64,000 nt of DNA from Bacteroides faecium (GTDB taxonomy: Bacteria > Bacteroidota > Bacteroidia > Bacteroidales > Bacteroidaceae), in the NCBI RefSeq assembly GCF_012113595.1, contig NZ_CP050831.1, positions 1,488,001 to 1,552,000 of the forward strand. Reading direction: 5' to 3'. The notes below the pieces were generated by a model. It worked only from the letters and a program-made list of their open reading frames with translations. It searched no databases and had not been told where the DNA came from. This document shows positions 1-8,647 of the stretch, in pieces; positions within the stretch are counted from its first letter, which is position 1, and every line of letters begins with the position of its first letter. A program made the translations under genes and the position numbers.

Positions 1-1602
1 GAACGATGGAATCCGAGAGGTCGTTGTAGGTATAGAACTGTTTCTCGTCGGTGAATACAATTCTTCCGCCGACGTTGAACACACCCATCTGCGTGCGGCT
101 CGAATCTCCGATGCAGGAGATGAACTCGTTCCCGATAAAGCTACTCCGGTTCTTGTCCAATTTCAGCTTGTATATGCCTTTTCGGGTGTGGGCTACCCAG
201 AGGTTTCCGTTATTATCAAATTCCATGTATCGCGGATAGCCGTTGAAGTTGGTGAGCCGTTGGCGGAATGAATAGTTACCGTCCGGTTCTATGTCGTAGA
301 GGTTTATCGAGTTATAACTGCCTAGCAGGAAACCTTTCCGCTGTTGCGGGTAATGAATCTCCGTTCCTGCCAGTGCTCCGCCGGTGGGGTACATTTCGGA
401 CAGTTGGTTCTGCCTGTTCAGCAGGTAGGTGGCTTTGCTGTGTCCGATGATAAGACCTTCGTCGGTTTTCAGTAGTTTCTGTACGAAGCCGCCCGGCAGG
501 TTCACCCGTTCCGGGGAGAAACTTTGTTCTTGAGACATGAATATTCCGGCTTTTATCCGCCACAAGCCTTGGTTAGAGGCGATATAGAGGTAATCATTCC
601 ATAAGGCGACGTCGAAGATAGAGCCGATATTGTTCTCTTTCAAGTAGTGGAAGGAGAAAGAATCGTTGATAAAGGCGAGTGAGAGCCCTTTTTCCAGACC
701 AATCCAGATGTTATTGGATTTGTCCTTGAATAGGGAAAGGACGGTGTTATGCTGTAGCTTGGTCTGATGGTCGAGCTTGTAGAGCAGGCTGCCTTGCGGG
801 TCGAAACAGAGCAACCCGCTGCTGCGCGTTCCTGCCAGCAGATTGCCGTTTCCGGCATAGAGCGCTTCGTTGTTTCCGGAGATGTCCGGAGTTCTGTTGA
901 TAGTTGTTTGCGGGGTATATTGTCCCTGGTCGTAAATCCAGAATCCCTGGTTTTCCGTTTGGATAAGCAGGCGGTTGCCGTTGTAGGGCAACATGCTTCG
1001 TACAGGGCTTTGAAGGGGAGAATTGGTAGCAGGCAGTTTGGTAAGGCTGTTCTTTTCCAGCCGGTAAAGTTCGTCCTGGACTATTGCATAAATTTTGTTG
1101 TCCACTTTATACAGACGTTGCATCATGCCTTTTACCGGATAGAAAGCGACTTTATTCGATTGGGTATCAAAAGAAAAGTAACCGGCGAAAGACTGGAAAT
1201 AAATAAGGTGCTCTTCCTGCTCGATGCTCCATATGTCCTTGTTCTTCAATTCTTTGTGGCGGAACAGGGAAGAAATGGACGAGTAGACCAGTTTGCCGTA
1301 TTCGTTTCTTTCGAAATAGCCGAATTCTTCGTAGCTGCCGATGTAGATACGGTCGTCCGGTGCGATATGTAGGGAGCGGATAGTCCGGTTCTCGTTGGTG
1401 GTATATGTCTGCCATGTCTTTCCATCGTAGCAGACCAGACCGTAGCGGTTGGCGATGTAGATAATGCCTTTGCTGTCTTGCTCAATGTCCCAGTTTGGGC
1501 ACATCACTTCCTTGTTCGTGAAGTTTTTGACGAAGGGGATGGAAGCTGCCAGAGTTGTAGCTGAGGCTAATAGCACGGTAATGAGCACGCAAATGTATTT
1601 CA
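1..1602 (-). CDS. Beta-propeller sensor/regulator, N-terminal part (cut by window edge)
   Basis: The reading frame is open from an ATG at 1602 to the window edge, 534 codons without a stop. It begins with a hydrophobic signal sequence (MKYICVLITVLLASATTLAA) and then shows repeated blades of the kind IYIANRYGLVCYDG, RIYIGSYEEFGYFE, NIWIGLEKGLSLAFIND and NLWVAHTRKGIYKLK. These are typical of two-component-regulator propeller (Reg_prop) domains. In Bacteroides such periplasmic propellers continue into a Y_Y_Y domain, a membrane helix and either a histidine kinase/AraC module (hybrid two-component system) or a LuxR-type DNA-binding domain. The opening NKEVMCPNWDIEQDSKGIIYIAN resembles the LuxR-ended type, but the deciding C-terminus is outside the window. 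By position it is the likely local regulator of the SusC/SusD locus at 1806-15506. Confidence 0.8.
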
Positions 1603-1701
1603 TGGTTGCAACATCGTATAGGAAGTTCATTGCAAAAATACAAAACTTTGGCAACGGTACAAAGGGAGATATGAAAACTTATTCTTACTTATATGCGGTT
1701 G

Positions 1702-1789
1702 TGCCTGTATATAGACACTATGATGCCGATACATTGACACGGCTTTGCCTATATATGGACACTGTAGTATCCATATATAGGCATAAGCC
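1702..1789. repeat. 22-bp periodic intergenic repeat with perfect hairpin
   Basis: Four units of 22 bp start at 1702, 1724, 1746 and 1768. The first three carry GACAC at exactly 22-bp steps (1714, 1736, 1758). Units 3 and 4 form an inverted repeat with perfect 14-bp arms TGCCTATATATGGA (1746-1759) and its complement (1770-1783), extended outside by GGCTT/AAGCC with one bulged base. It lies between the end of the fimbrillin-like gene and the start of the propeller regulator. No T-run follows the hairpin, so it is not a classical terminator. It shares its period with the arrays near 30.2 kb and 57.4 kb. Confidence 0.75.
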
Positions 1790-1805
1790 GGGAATATGCT
1801 CATTC

Positions 1806-3641
1806 TTACGGTACAACTACTTCTTCTCCGTTTTTGTATGCCTTACCGCTTGCTGAAGTTACGGTAGAGCCTTCCAGAGTATAGTTAGCATTGTTTTTGA
1901 AAACCTCGCTAAAGCCTTTGGTAGTTGCTGCGTTTTGGCTCCATCCCACCATATAGCAGATGATGGCATCTTTGGCTCCATTTGCTTTCGCTGATAATAT
2001 TCCTAGCATCTGCGAAGAGGTATCGGGAAGTTTGTCCGTTAAGAAGCTTGGAGCAGAGTTTCCTAAGAATCCGCCCATCCATACAACGCCTGTTTGAGAT
2101 TCGGTAGAAATGGTGCTGCCGGATTCGACGGTACATTTCGCGTCCGCCATTGCTGAACTCGTGGTTATTCCCCCGATGATTCCACCTGTATGGGCATCTC
2201 CCTGGTTATTCACTTTTATCGTTCCTTTGTAGGACAGACTGCCGTTGGAAATACGGGAGCTGTTTGTCCATTCACCAACTATTCCACCGGTTTTTAAGAT
2301 TCCAGTTGCTGTATTTTTCACGGTGATATTGACTTCCGAACGGATATTGCCTGATAACTCCGTGCTATGTCCCTGTCCTATCAGCCCACCTGTTTGAGCG
2401 GCATTCGTTGCCGTGATGTCGATATTGCCTGCGATGGTCAGGTTCTTTATTTGGGCGCCCTGGGTATGAGCGAAGAATCCGATACCTCTTGCGGCGCTTG
2501 CGGTGGAAATCTTCATGCCGCTGATTGTTTTATTGTTACCATCCAATATACCGGCGAAAGGGAGTGCATTGCTTCCGACAGGTTCCCAATTTTCCCCGTC
2601 GAGGGAAATATCGCCTTCCAGTCTGAAATATTTTCCGGCAAAGCCTGCTATATCGCTTTCCCGCGAATCACGGCTGATGGCACGCAGTTGTCCGGCAGTT
2701 GTGATAATCCAGGGACTTTCCGCTGTTCCTTCTCCCGTTTGGGTGTAGTCATCATCTGGTTCCGGCTCCGGTTCCTCATCTTTGGCTACGGTTGTTTCAA
2801 ACGTGTGCTGCTTTCCCTTTTCAAAGGTGATACCTTCCAGGGTGGCAGTATAAACTTCATCGTTTGCATCCGTAACGGATACGGTAAACTGCTTGCCGCT
2901 CAAATCGACGGGAAAGATTACTAGGTTTGCTTCCAACTCCTGCAAAGTTTCGCAATCTTTCAGGTTCAATGTTACCTTGTTAGTGCTTTCGTTGGTTATC
3001 AGTTTGAAGTTTGCGGCATCGGCCGGATAGTTATTGCAATTGACCGACTTGATAAAATCCTTGCCGCCGGTACTGATTTCCACAACCGAAGGAGTGAGCG
3101 CTTCGGGCAATGCGATTTTGAATGTCAACACGGACATTTGCGGTTGAAATTCAATCGGTTGGATGATACCCTCTGTATAGGTGCTGACACCGTACATATA
3201 ATAAAAAGCGGAAAGATGGCCTGTTGTGGCATTTCCTTTTTGGGTAAGCATGTTTTGAGTGTCGGTAGGGTCGGTGCCGGGAGCGGGCAGGAGAGTGCCT
3301 GTTACATTTGCTTTCTCTTTAGCTTTTCCTGCGGGATAGAATGCACGGATATGGTCGCCTTCCTGCGGGGTAGGAAACGCTTTCTTGACCGCTTCGAACG
3401 TAGCCTGGTTCACTTGCGATTCTTCGGTGTAGAAGAGCGTTTTCTCAGCGTCCGCCTTTTTTGCGTATAAAGCGATGGTATTATCCGTATTCCATTGCAG
3501 GGGTTCGGGGATGACAGCTTCGGTGGTGGTGATGCCCTGCTTGTTTCCGTCCTGTACATCATCGTCGTCATCGGAGCATCCGCCGATAAATAACGCGGTG
3601 GCGAGTACGACGGCACATGGGATAAAATAGGTATTTCTCAT
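1806..3641 (-). CDS. Fimbrillin-like / GLUG-motif surface lipoprotein
   Basis: A 611-residue protein with a lipoprotein signal ending FIGGC, followed directly by SDDDDD. An acidic run after the lipid-bearing Cys is the known Bacteroidetes surface-export signal. Residues ~45-290 resemble fimbrillin/Mfa-like two-domain beta sandwiches (ALYAKKADAEKTLFYTEES, HLSAFYYMYGVSTYTEG, QPQMSVLTFKIALP). Residues ~300-600 start with a pectin-lyase-like opening (GTAESPWIITTAGQLRAIS) and carry GLUG repeats (TGGLIGQG, TGGIVGEW, TGGIIGGI). This suggests adhesive or glycan-binding surface exposure. It is the last gene of the minus-strand locus, 24 bp after the sulfatase. A specific ligand cannot be read from the sequence. 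Confidence 0.75.
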   Translation of the reverse strand: MRNTYFIPCAVVLATALFIGGCSDDDDDVQDGNKQGITTTEAVIPEPLQWNTDNTIALYAKKADAEKTLFYTEESQVNQATFEAVKKAFPTPQEGDHIRAFYPAGKAKEKANVTGTLLPAPGTDPTDTQNMLTQKGNATTGHLSAFYYMYGVSTYTEGIIQPIEFQPQMSVLTFKIALPEALTPSVVEISTGGKDFIKSVNCNNYPADAANFKLITNESTNKVTLNLKDCETLQELEANLVIFPVDLSGKQFTVSVTDANDEVYTATLEGITFEKGKQHTFETTVAKDEEPEPEPDDDYTQTGEGTAESPWIITTAGQLRAISRDSRESDIAGFAGKYFRLEGDISLDGENWEPVGSNALPFAGILDGNNKTISGMKISTASAARGIGFFAHTQGAQIKNLTIAGNIDITATNAAQTGGLIGQGHSTELSGNIRSEVNITVKNTATGILKTGGIVGEWTNSSRISNGSLSYKGTIKVNNQGDAHTGGIIGGITTSSAMADAKCTVESGSTISTESQTGVVWMGGFLGNSAPSFLTDKLPDTSSQMLGILSAKANGAKDAIICYMVGWSQNAATTKGFSEVFKNNANYTLEGSTVTSASGKAYKNGEEVVVP

Positions 3642-3665
3642 ACTGGTAAATTTATAGGTTGTTGA

Positions 3666-5120
3666 TTATTGCTTGTCTCCGACTTCTTCCTGGGCCTGCC
3701 GGAGTGTTTCTTTCAATTCGTTTATCACTTTCTCGTACTTCTTGTTCCCGTATTGGTTAGTCATTTCGTGCGGGTCTTCCTGTAAGTCATAGAACTCCCA
3801 TACAGGCTGGAAGCCGGGCTTGTCGATAGAACCTTTCGTTCCGCATGATTTTCCGTAGAAATAAATCAGTTTATAGCGGTCGGTGCGCAGTCCGTAGTGG
3901 GCGGGGATATTGTATCCCTTGAAGTTCATCCAGTAACGGTAATAGGCTGTTTTCCGTGCATCGGGCGCTTCTTTTCCGGTGAGGGATGTGCAGAAACTTC
4001 TGCCGTCCATATAGCCGGGAGTCCGGATACCTGCGTATTCAAGAAGTGTCGGTGCAAAGTCGATGTTCTGTACGAAGGTTTTACAGGTGGTATTTGCCGG
4101 TATTCTCCGGGGATAGCGGATTACCAGAGGCATACGCAGTGCTTCTTCGTACATCAGACGTTTGTCTACAAGCCCGTGTTCGCCCATGTAGAAGCCTTGG
4201 TCTGAGGTATAGACGATGATGGTGTTGTCCAGTTGCCTATTCTTTTCGAGGAATTCGAGCAGGCGTCCTACGTTCTCGTCTATTCCGGCGATGCAGGAGA
4301 GGTAAGTGCGGATATATTCCTGGTAGGCATCTTTCACTCTGTCTTCCTTGGGCAGTGTCTTGTCGGCAAAGCGTCCGCCGGAAATCTTGTTGTGCACGGA
4401 TTTCAGTATGGGGCGGTTGTCGAGATTCTCGTACAGGTTGTCCGGTTCGGGGAATACGACGCCTTTGTACAGGTCTTTGTGGCGTTCCGCGGGGGTGAAA
4501 GGCGTGTGCGGGGCTTTGAAGTGGCACATCAGGAAAAAGGGCTTGTTTTTGTCCGCCTTCTCCATCCAGTCGATGCATTTGTCCGTGATGACGTCCGTAC
4601 AGTAGCCTTGGGTGCGTACGGCATGTTTCACATCGAAGGGAAGTCCGCTTTCCATGAAACCGGGGTTTTCATATTTGCCTTGTCCGGGCATGATACTGTA
4701 GAAGTCGAATCCTTCGGGCTGTGTGCCGATGTGCCATTTGCCGATGATGGCGGTTTGATAACCGTTCTTCCGGAGTTCCTTTGCCATGGAAGGATGTCCG
4801 GCGGGAAGTTCGTCGGCGAGGGTATATACTTGGTTGTGGTGGCTGTATTGTCCCGTCAGGATGGCTGCCCGGCTGGGGGTGCTGATGGAATTGGTGACAA
4901 AACAGTTGTCCATTCTGACTCCTTCGTGCGCGATACGGTCGATATTCGGAGTTTTCACGTAGTCTTTCAGTACCGAGGCATATACGCCGATGGTCTGGAA
5001 AGAATGGTCGTCGGACATGATGTAAAGTATGTTCGGGCGGTCTTCTGCGGCAAAGGCGGCTATGGTGCTCAGCGAGAGGGCTGCTGTGCTGATGCTTTTT
5101 TGAAGGAATGGGGTTTTCAT
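3666..5120 (-). CDS. S1-family sulfatase, serine-type FGly motif
   Basis: A 484-residue secreted or periplasmic sulfatase that would remove O- or N-sulfate from a glycan. The N-terminus has a signal peptide. NILYIMSDDHSFQTIG (from ~residue 30) holds the metal-binding DD pair at 37-38. The active-site motif is Ser80-Thr-Pro-Ser-Arg84, the S-x-P-S-R form matured to formylglycine by the anaerobic sulfatase-maturing enzyme usual in Bacteroides. GKWHIGTQPEGFDFYSIMPGQG is a conserved sulfatase region, and YTSDQGFYMGEHGLVDKRLMYEE supplies the second metal-binding and Lys region. The C-terminus has YDLQEDPHEMTN. The start overlaps the preceding gene by 4 bp, so the two are translationally coupled. 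The S1 subfamily, and therefore the sulfate position removed, cannot be fixed by eye. Confidence 0.92.
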   Translation of the reverse strand: MKTPFLQKSISTAALSLSTIAAFAAEDRPNILYIMSDDHSFQTIGVYASVLKDYVKTPNIDRIAHEGVRMDNCFVTNSISTPSRAAILTGQYSHHNQVYTLADELPAGHPSMAKELRKNGYQTAIIGKWHIGTQPEGFDFYSIMPGQGKYENPGFMESGLPFDVKHAVRTQGYCTDVITDKCIDWMEKADKNKPFFLMCHFKAPHTPFTPAERHKDLYKGVVFPEPDNLYENLDNRPILKSVHNKISGGRFADKTLPKEDRVKDAYQEYIRTYLSCIAGIDENVGRLLEFLEKNRQLDNTIIVYTSDQGFYMGEHGLVDKRLMYEEALRMPLVIRYPRRIPANTTCKTFVQNIDFAPTLLEYAGIRTPGYMDGRSFCTSLTGKEAPDARKTAYYRYWMNFKGYNIPAHYGLRTDRYKLIYFYGKSCGTKGSIDKPGFQPVWEFYDLQEDPHEMTNQYGNKKYEKVINELKETLRQAQEEVGDKQ

Positions 5121-6793
5121 CTTAGGTTAATGTTTATAGTGTCTGTTAATTTATTGTCTTTATACATGTTCAGGCAGTATGTGCGCTTGCTCCATTGGTT
5201 GTAGGGGAGCAACAGGGTGTTGATGCCTTTGTTTACTGTGTCGGGAATGACTTTGCGCACCGTATCTCCACAGCTAAGGGTGAAATGGATATTCGCTGAG
5301 GCTGTATCGCTCCAGTATCGTATCATATAATTCTCCGTATCGGGATGCACGGTCAAATCGGTTGCCCCTGTCTGAAGGTTGACGGGGTTTTGGCAGAATC
5401 CTTCCGTATAGGCGGATTCCCTGAATCCCGCCAGTTCAAGTCCCTTGCGGATAGGTTCGCTTTGCTGTGCCAGTTTCCAAATCAGTCCGGTACGGTAATT
5501 CTCGATAATGGATACGATGGGCATTACGGAGATGGATAAATATCGGGAGTCTGCCCATGCCATGCTTGTATTGTACGCGTCTGTAATGCCGTAAGTTCCT
5601 TTCAGCCGGGGTGTTTCATAGAGCGAGTTAATGGCTTGCAAGGCATAGAACGGGGTGACTGTGACGGCTCCCATGGCTCCTGTGGCGCAAATAGTGCCGT
5701 CATCGCGTCCCTGCGAGGGTGAACGGCCTTTGTAACCTAGTGGTTCCGGGCCGTAACAAGCGCTTAGTCCCCAGTTTTGTTCATCGTACAGATACTCTTT
5801 TGGAGCGTCATTCAGACAATATTGCCGGTTTATCAGTGCGTGGTTGGTGCAGAACTCCCAATAATCTGCATAGTTATCCTGATAGATGAAAGGGTTTATC
5901 CATAAGAACGGGTGTTGCGTGGTGAAGAGCGGGCCGCCTTTTTCTTCTCCGCCCAGTTCGAACGTGTATCCGTAGGTAGTGCGTCCCTGGTTGAAGAAGT
6001 TCTTTCCGCGCCATCCGTGGGTATATACATCTTCTGTAATGGAAAATTCTTCAGGGGCGGATAATGCCAATAAATAGGCGGGGAGAGCTTCGCACGGCCC
6101 GGTTATTTTCAATGGGGCGAAGCCCAGATTCTTGTCCCATGCCCAATAGAGGGTTTGCTCGCCGTTGGTGTAGAATCTCCAGTCTATTTCGTTGTGAAAC
6201 TTTGCTACGAGTTCCCTTGCGTTGGTTTCTGTTGCGTCTTCCGAGTTGAAGTACTCCGAACAGATGAATAATCCCATCATCATAAAGGCCGTCTCTACCA
6301 AATCGCCTGCCGATTGTTGTTTAGGGTTGAAAGGCGAGCCTGCTCCCGTCTTTCCGTTCATCCAGTGCGACCATGCACCGTGATAGCGCTCGGCTCTGTT
6401 GAGGAAAGTGCACATATCCAAGAAGCGCTGCGCCCCTTCCTTCCTGCTTATCCATCCGCGTTCTACGGCTACGGGAATAGCGGTAGCGGCATAAGCTGAC
6501 CCGGCTAACGCCACGTTTATTGCGGGGCGTTCCGTACCGATAAGCGCCATCTTGCTATCTTTCTGATAGTCTTCATAGAAGAAGCGGAAGTAGCCCTGTT
6601 GTATATCGGTCAATGTCTGTCTTTGTTTTTCCGGCGTATATTCCAGCGAATCGGCAAAGTAGCTCCCTTCGGGAACGGCAGGGAGAGACGGTAGCTCCGG
6701 CTGTTCCGACGAGCGGAAGACCGGCTCGTCCGAGCAACTGCACGAACAGGCGGCAGCCAGCAGGAAGGAACAGAGTATCGGTTGAAGTTTCAT
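5117..6793 (-). CDS. PF10091 glucoamylase-like enzyme, lipoprotein
   Basis: A 558-residue protein with a Cys-rich lipoprotein signal (LLAAACSCSCSDEP). The body matches the glycoamylase-like PF10091 family, which includes the beta-1,2-glucanase family GH144. Typical segments are QQGYFRFFYEDYQ, GSAYAATAIPVAVERGWISRKEGA, HGAWSHWMNGKTG, GDLVETAFMMMGL, WGLSACYGPEP, RDDGTICATGAMG and ENYRTGLIWKLA. The C-terminal ~90 residues form a small beta domain. It is paralogous to the next gene upstream, 14 bp away, and overlaps the sulfatase start by 4 bp. Hydrolysis of a beta-linked glucose or related glycan is the family expectation. The true substrate is unknown, and the sulfatase neighbour hints at a sulfated glycan. 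Confidence 0.83.
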   Translation of the reverse strand: MKLQPILCSFLLAAACSCSCSDEPVFRSSEQPELPSLPAVPEGSYFADSLEYTPEKQRQTLTDIQQGYFRFFYEDYQKDSKMALIGTERPAINVALAGSAYAATAIPVAVERGWISRKEGAQRFLDMCTFLNRAERYHGAWSHWMNGKTGAGSPFNPKQQSAGDLVETAFMMMGLFICSEYFNSEDATETNARELVAKFHNEIDWRFYTNGEQTLYWAWDKNLGFAPLKITGPCEALPAYLLALSAPEEFSITEDVYTHGWRGKNFFNQGRTTYGYTFELGGEEKGGPLFTTQHPFLWINPFIYQDNYADYWEFCTNHALINRQYCLNDAPKEYLYDEQNWGLSACYGPEPLGYKGRSPSQGRDDGTICATGAMGAVTVTPFYALQAINSLYETPRLKGTYGITDAYNTSMAWADSRYLSISVMPIVSIIENYRTGLIWKLAQQSEPIRKGLELAGFRESAYTEGFCQNPVNLQTGATDLTVHPDTENYMIRYWSDTASANIHFTLSCGDTVRKVIPDTVNKGINTLLLPYNQWSKRTYCLNMYKDNKLTDTININLR

Positions 6794-6807
6794 ATTCGAT
6801 AAGGGGA

Positions 6808-8442
6808 TTAATTGAGTTGTACTTTTACTTCTGCTTTCACTTTGCCATTCTTTAGCAGACGGATGATGCAGCGTTTCGTATCTTTCAATCCGTTACGGTC
6901 GAAGGAGAGCAGGTTAAGACCTTGCGGATACTCTTCCGCCCGGATTTCCGAAAGAACCTGCGTGCCGTTTTCATCTGTAATTTGGAAAGAGACTGCACCT
7001 GCTTCTTCCAGATAAAAATCCAGTTCGTACATTTTCCTGTCTGGGTGGCGGAGCATATCGTAATATCCTGTGCGTGTATCAGCAATCGCATACGGGAAAC
7101 CTGTGGAGTGGACGGGAAGGTGTATGCCTGCCTTTTCCATTCCTTTCCGGATATCGGGGTGATTGGCCAGTAGTTTCCATAAGAAGCCGCTGCGGTAGTT
7201 CTCTATCATGATAACAATCGGTGCCTGGTCGATGGCGATTCTGCCTTTGAAGTACCAGTTGTCTACAAGGCTGTAACCGTCACCGAATCCCCCCGGAGTG
7301 TGTAGCTGCGGGCAGTTGTAATGCAGATTGAGCAACATTTGTATAGAGTAGAAAGGCGTGTAAGGCATGGATGAAAGGGCAGCGGTAGGTGCTATCACTC
7401 CGTCATCGCGTTTCGGAGTGCGCGGCTTGTAACCTTTCTTAACGGGCTGGTTGGGGCCTGAACCTGCGCTTAGTCCCCAGTTGAATGCATCGTATTGATA
7501 TTCTTCGGGAGCTTCTTCCATGCAATAATGCCTGTGTATCATGGCGTGGTATGTGCCGTATTGCTGGTAATCTGCATATTTGTCCTGCATCGTCTTGGGG
7601 TTCATGCCCAGAAACGAATAGTGGGACAGGAATAGCGGGCCGCTTAAATGGGCTCCCATGACAAACGGATAACCGTAGTGTGCCTGCCGGGGCTTGAATA
7701 TCTTACCGTTCTGCTGCCATCCGTTTTCATATACATCGCCATCGACGGCATACTTGTCGGGTGCACCCATAGCAAGGATATAGGTAATCAATGCCTCGTT
7801 GTATCCACGTAGTGGCAATGTGAATGTTCCGTCAGTACGTTCCCACAGCCAATAAAGTTCTCCGTCGTGCACGAACTTATTCCATTGTATTGTTTTACGG
7901 AACCTGTCTACTGTTTTCCGTATCTCTTTCTCTACAGGATTGTTCTCCGTCAGATAAGCTTGGGCTGCGTAAAGTCCCATCATCATAAAAGACGTTTCTA
8001 CCAGGTCGCCGGATTCTATCTGTTTGCCGAACTTGACAGGCTGCCCTTCTGTATTCATCCAGTGTGACCATGCCCCTTTTATGCGCTCGGCTTTATTCAG
8101 GTAACGTACAAGCGTAAGAATACGCTTCGCCCCCTCTTTGCGGGTAATCCATCCCCGTTCTATCCCCGTCAGTATCACCATGACGCCGAAGCCGCTGCCA
8201 CCGGTGGTCAGATTCTTGTTATTGACGTTCGTGCCTGCATGAATCATGCCGGTCTGTTTATTGGTGAATTGCCAGAAATGATTGAATGCGGCACGTTGTT
8301 CTTCCTCCAATATCACACGTACTGAATCGGGATGATAAGAGAATGTGGAGTTCGCCCGGACAGGCGTGGCATATCCTGAGAGGCATACGCTACATGCCAG
8401 CAGGAGACTGAATACTGTTTTCTTTAGTAGGGAGTGATTCAT
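6808..8442 (-). CDS. PF10091 glucoamylase-like enzyme, secreted
   Basis: A 544-residue paralogue of the downstream enzyme with the same landmarks: RAAFNHFWQFTNKQTGMI, GVMVILTGIERGWITRKEGAKR, KGAWSHWMNTEG, GDLVETSFMMMGL, FNWGLSAGSGPN, RDDGVIAPTAAL and ENYRSGFLWKLL. The signal peptide (FSLLLACSVCLSGYA) could be cleaved by signal peptidase I, or lipidated if the LLACS Cys is used. Two diverged copies side by side suggest a division of labour, for example endo and exo action or surface and periplasmic sites. This is the first gene after a 205-bp gap below the sensor kinase. Confidence 0.83.
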   Translation of the reverse strand: MNHSLLKKTVFSLLLACSVCLSGYATPVRANSTFSYHPDSVRVILEEEQRAAFNHFWQFTNKQTGMIHAGTNVNNKNLTTGGSGFGVMVILTGIERGWITRKEGAKRILTLVRYLNKAERIKGAWSHWMNTEGQPVKFGKQIESGDLVETSFMMMGLYAAQAYLTENNPVEKEIRKTVDRFRKTIQWNKFVHDGELYWLWERTDGTFTLPLRGYNEALITYILAMGAPDKYAVDGDVYENGWQQNGKIFKPRQAHYGYPFVMGAHLSGPLFLSHYSFLGMNPKTMQDKYADYQQYGTYHAMIHRHYCMEEAPEEYQYDAFNWGLSAGSGPNQPVKKGYKPRTPKRDDGVIAPTAALSSMPYTPFYSIQMLLNLHYNCPQLHTPGGFGDGYSLVDNWYFKGRIAIDQAPIVIMIENYRSGFLWKLLANHPDIRKGMEKAGIHLPVHSTGFPYAIADTRTGYYDMLRHPDRKMYELDFYLEEAGAVSFQITDENGTQVLSEIRAEEYPQGLNLLSFDRNGLKDTKRCIIRLLKNGKVKAEVKVQLN

Positions 8443-8647
8443 AGCTTTTTATTTTTGGGCAAAGTAAAGCTTTTCTTGCTATTCACTCAAATTCCGGGCA
8501 TCGTATCGAATACGTCAGAATGAAAAAAACGGAGAATCAGACTACTATTTCTATACTACATAGATAAATAATAGATTGTAAATGAAATTGTTATATTCGG
8601 TAAACCTATTCTTCCCCCCTTTGCCGTTTATCCGAAGGAAACCCCGC

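Noticed and set aside
767..1372. Plus-strand open frame of 201 codons
   Set aside because: It is the antisense of the propeller regulator, which has clear domain structure on the minus strand.
1746..1783. Hairpin as a terminator of the fimbrillin-like gene
   Set aside because: The stem is strong, but no T-run follows on the minus strand; it is better explained as part of the 22-bp repeat array.
4233..5204. Plus-strand open frame of 323 codons
   Set aside because: It lies opposite the sulfatase gene, and its translation has no recognisable domain.
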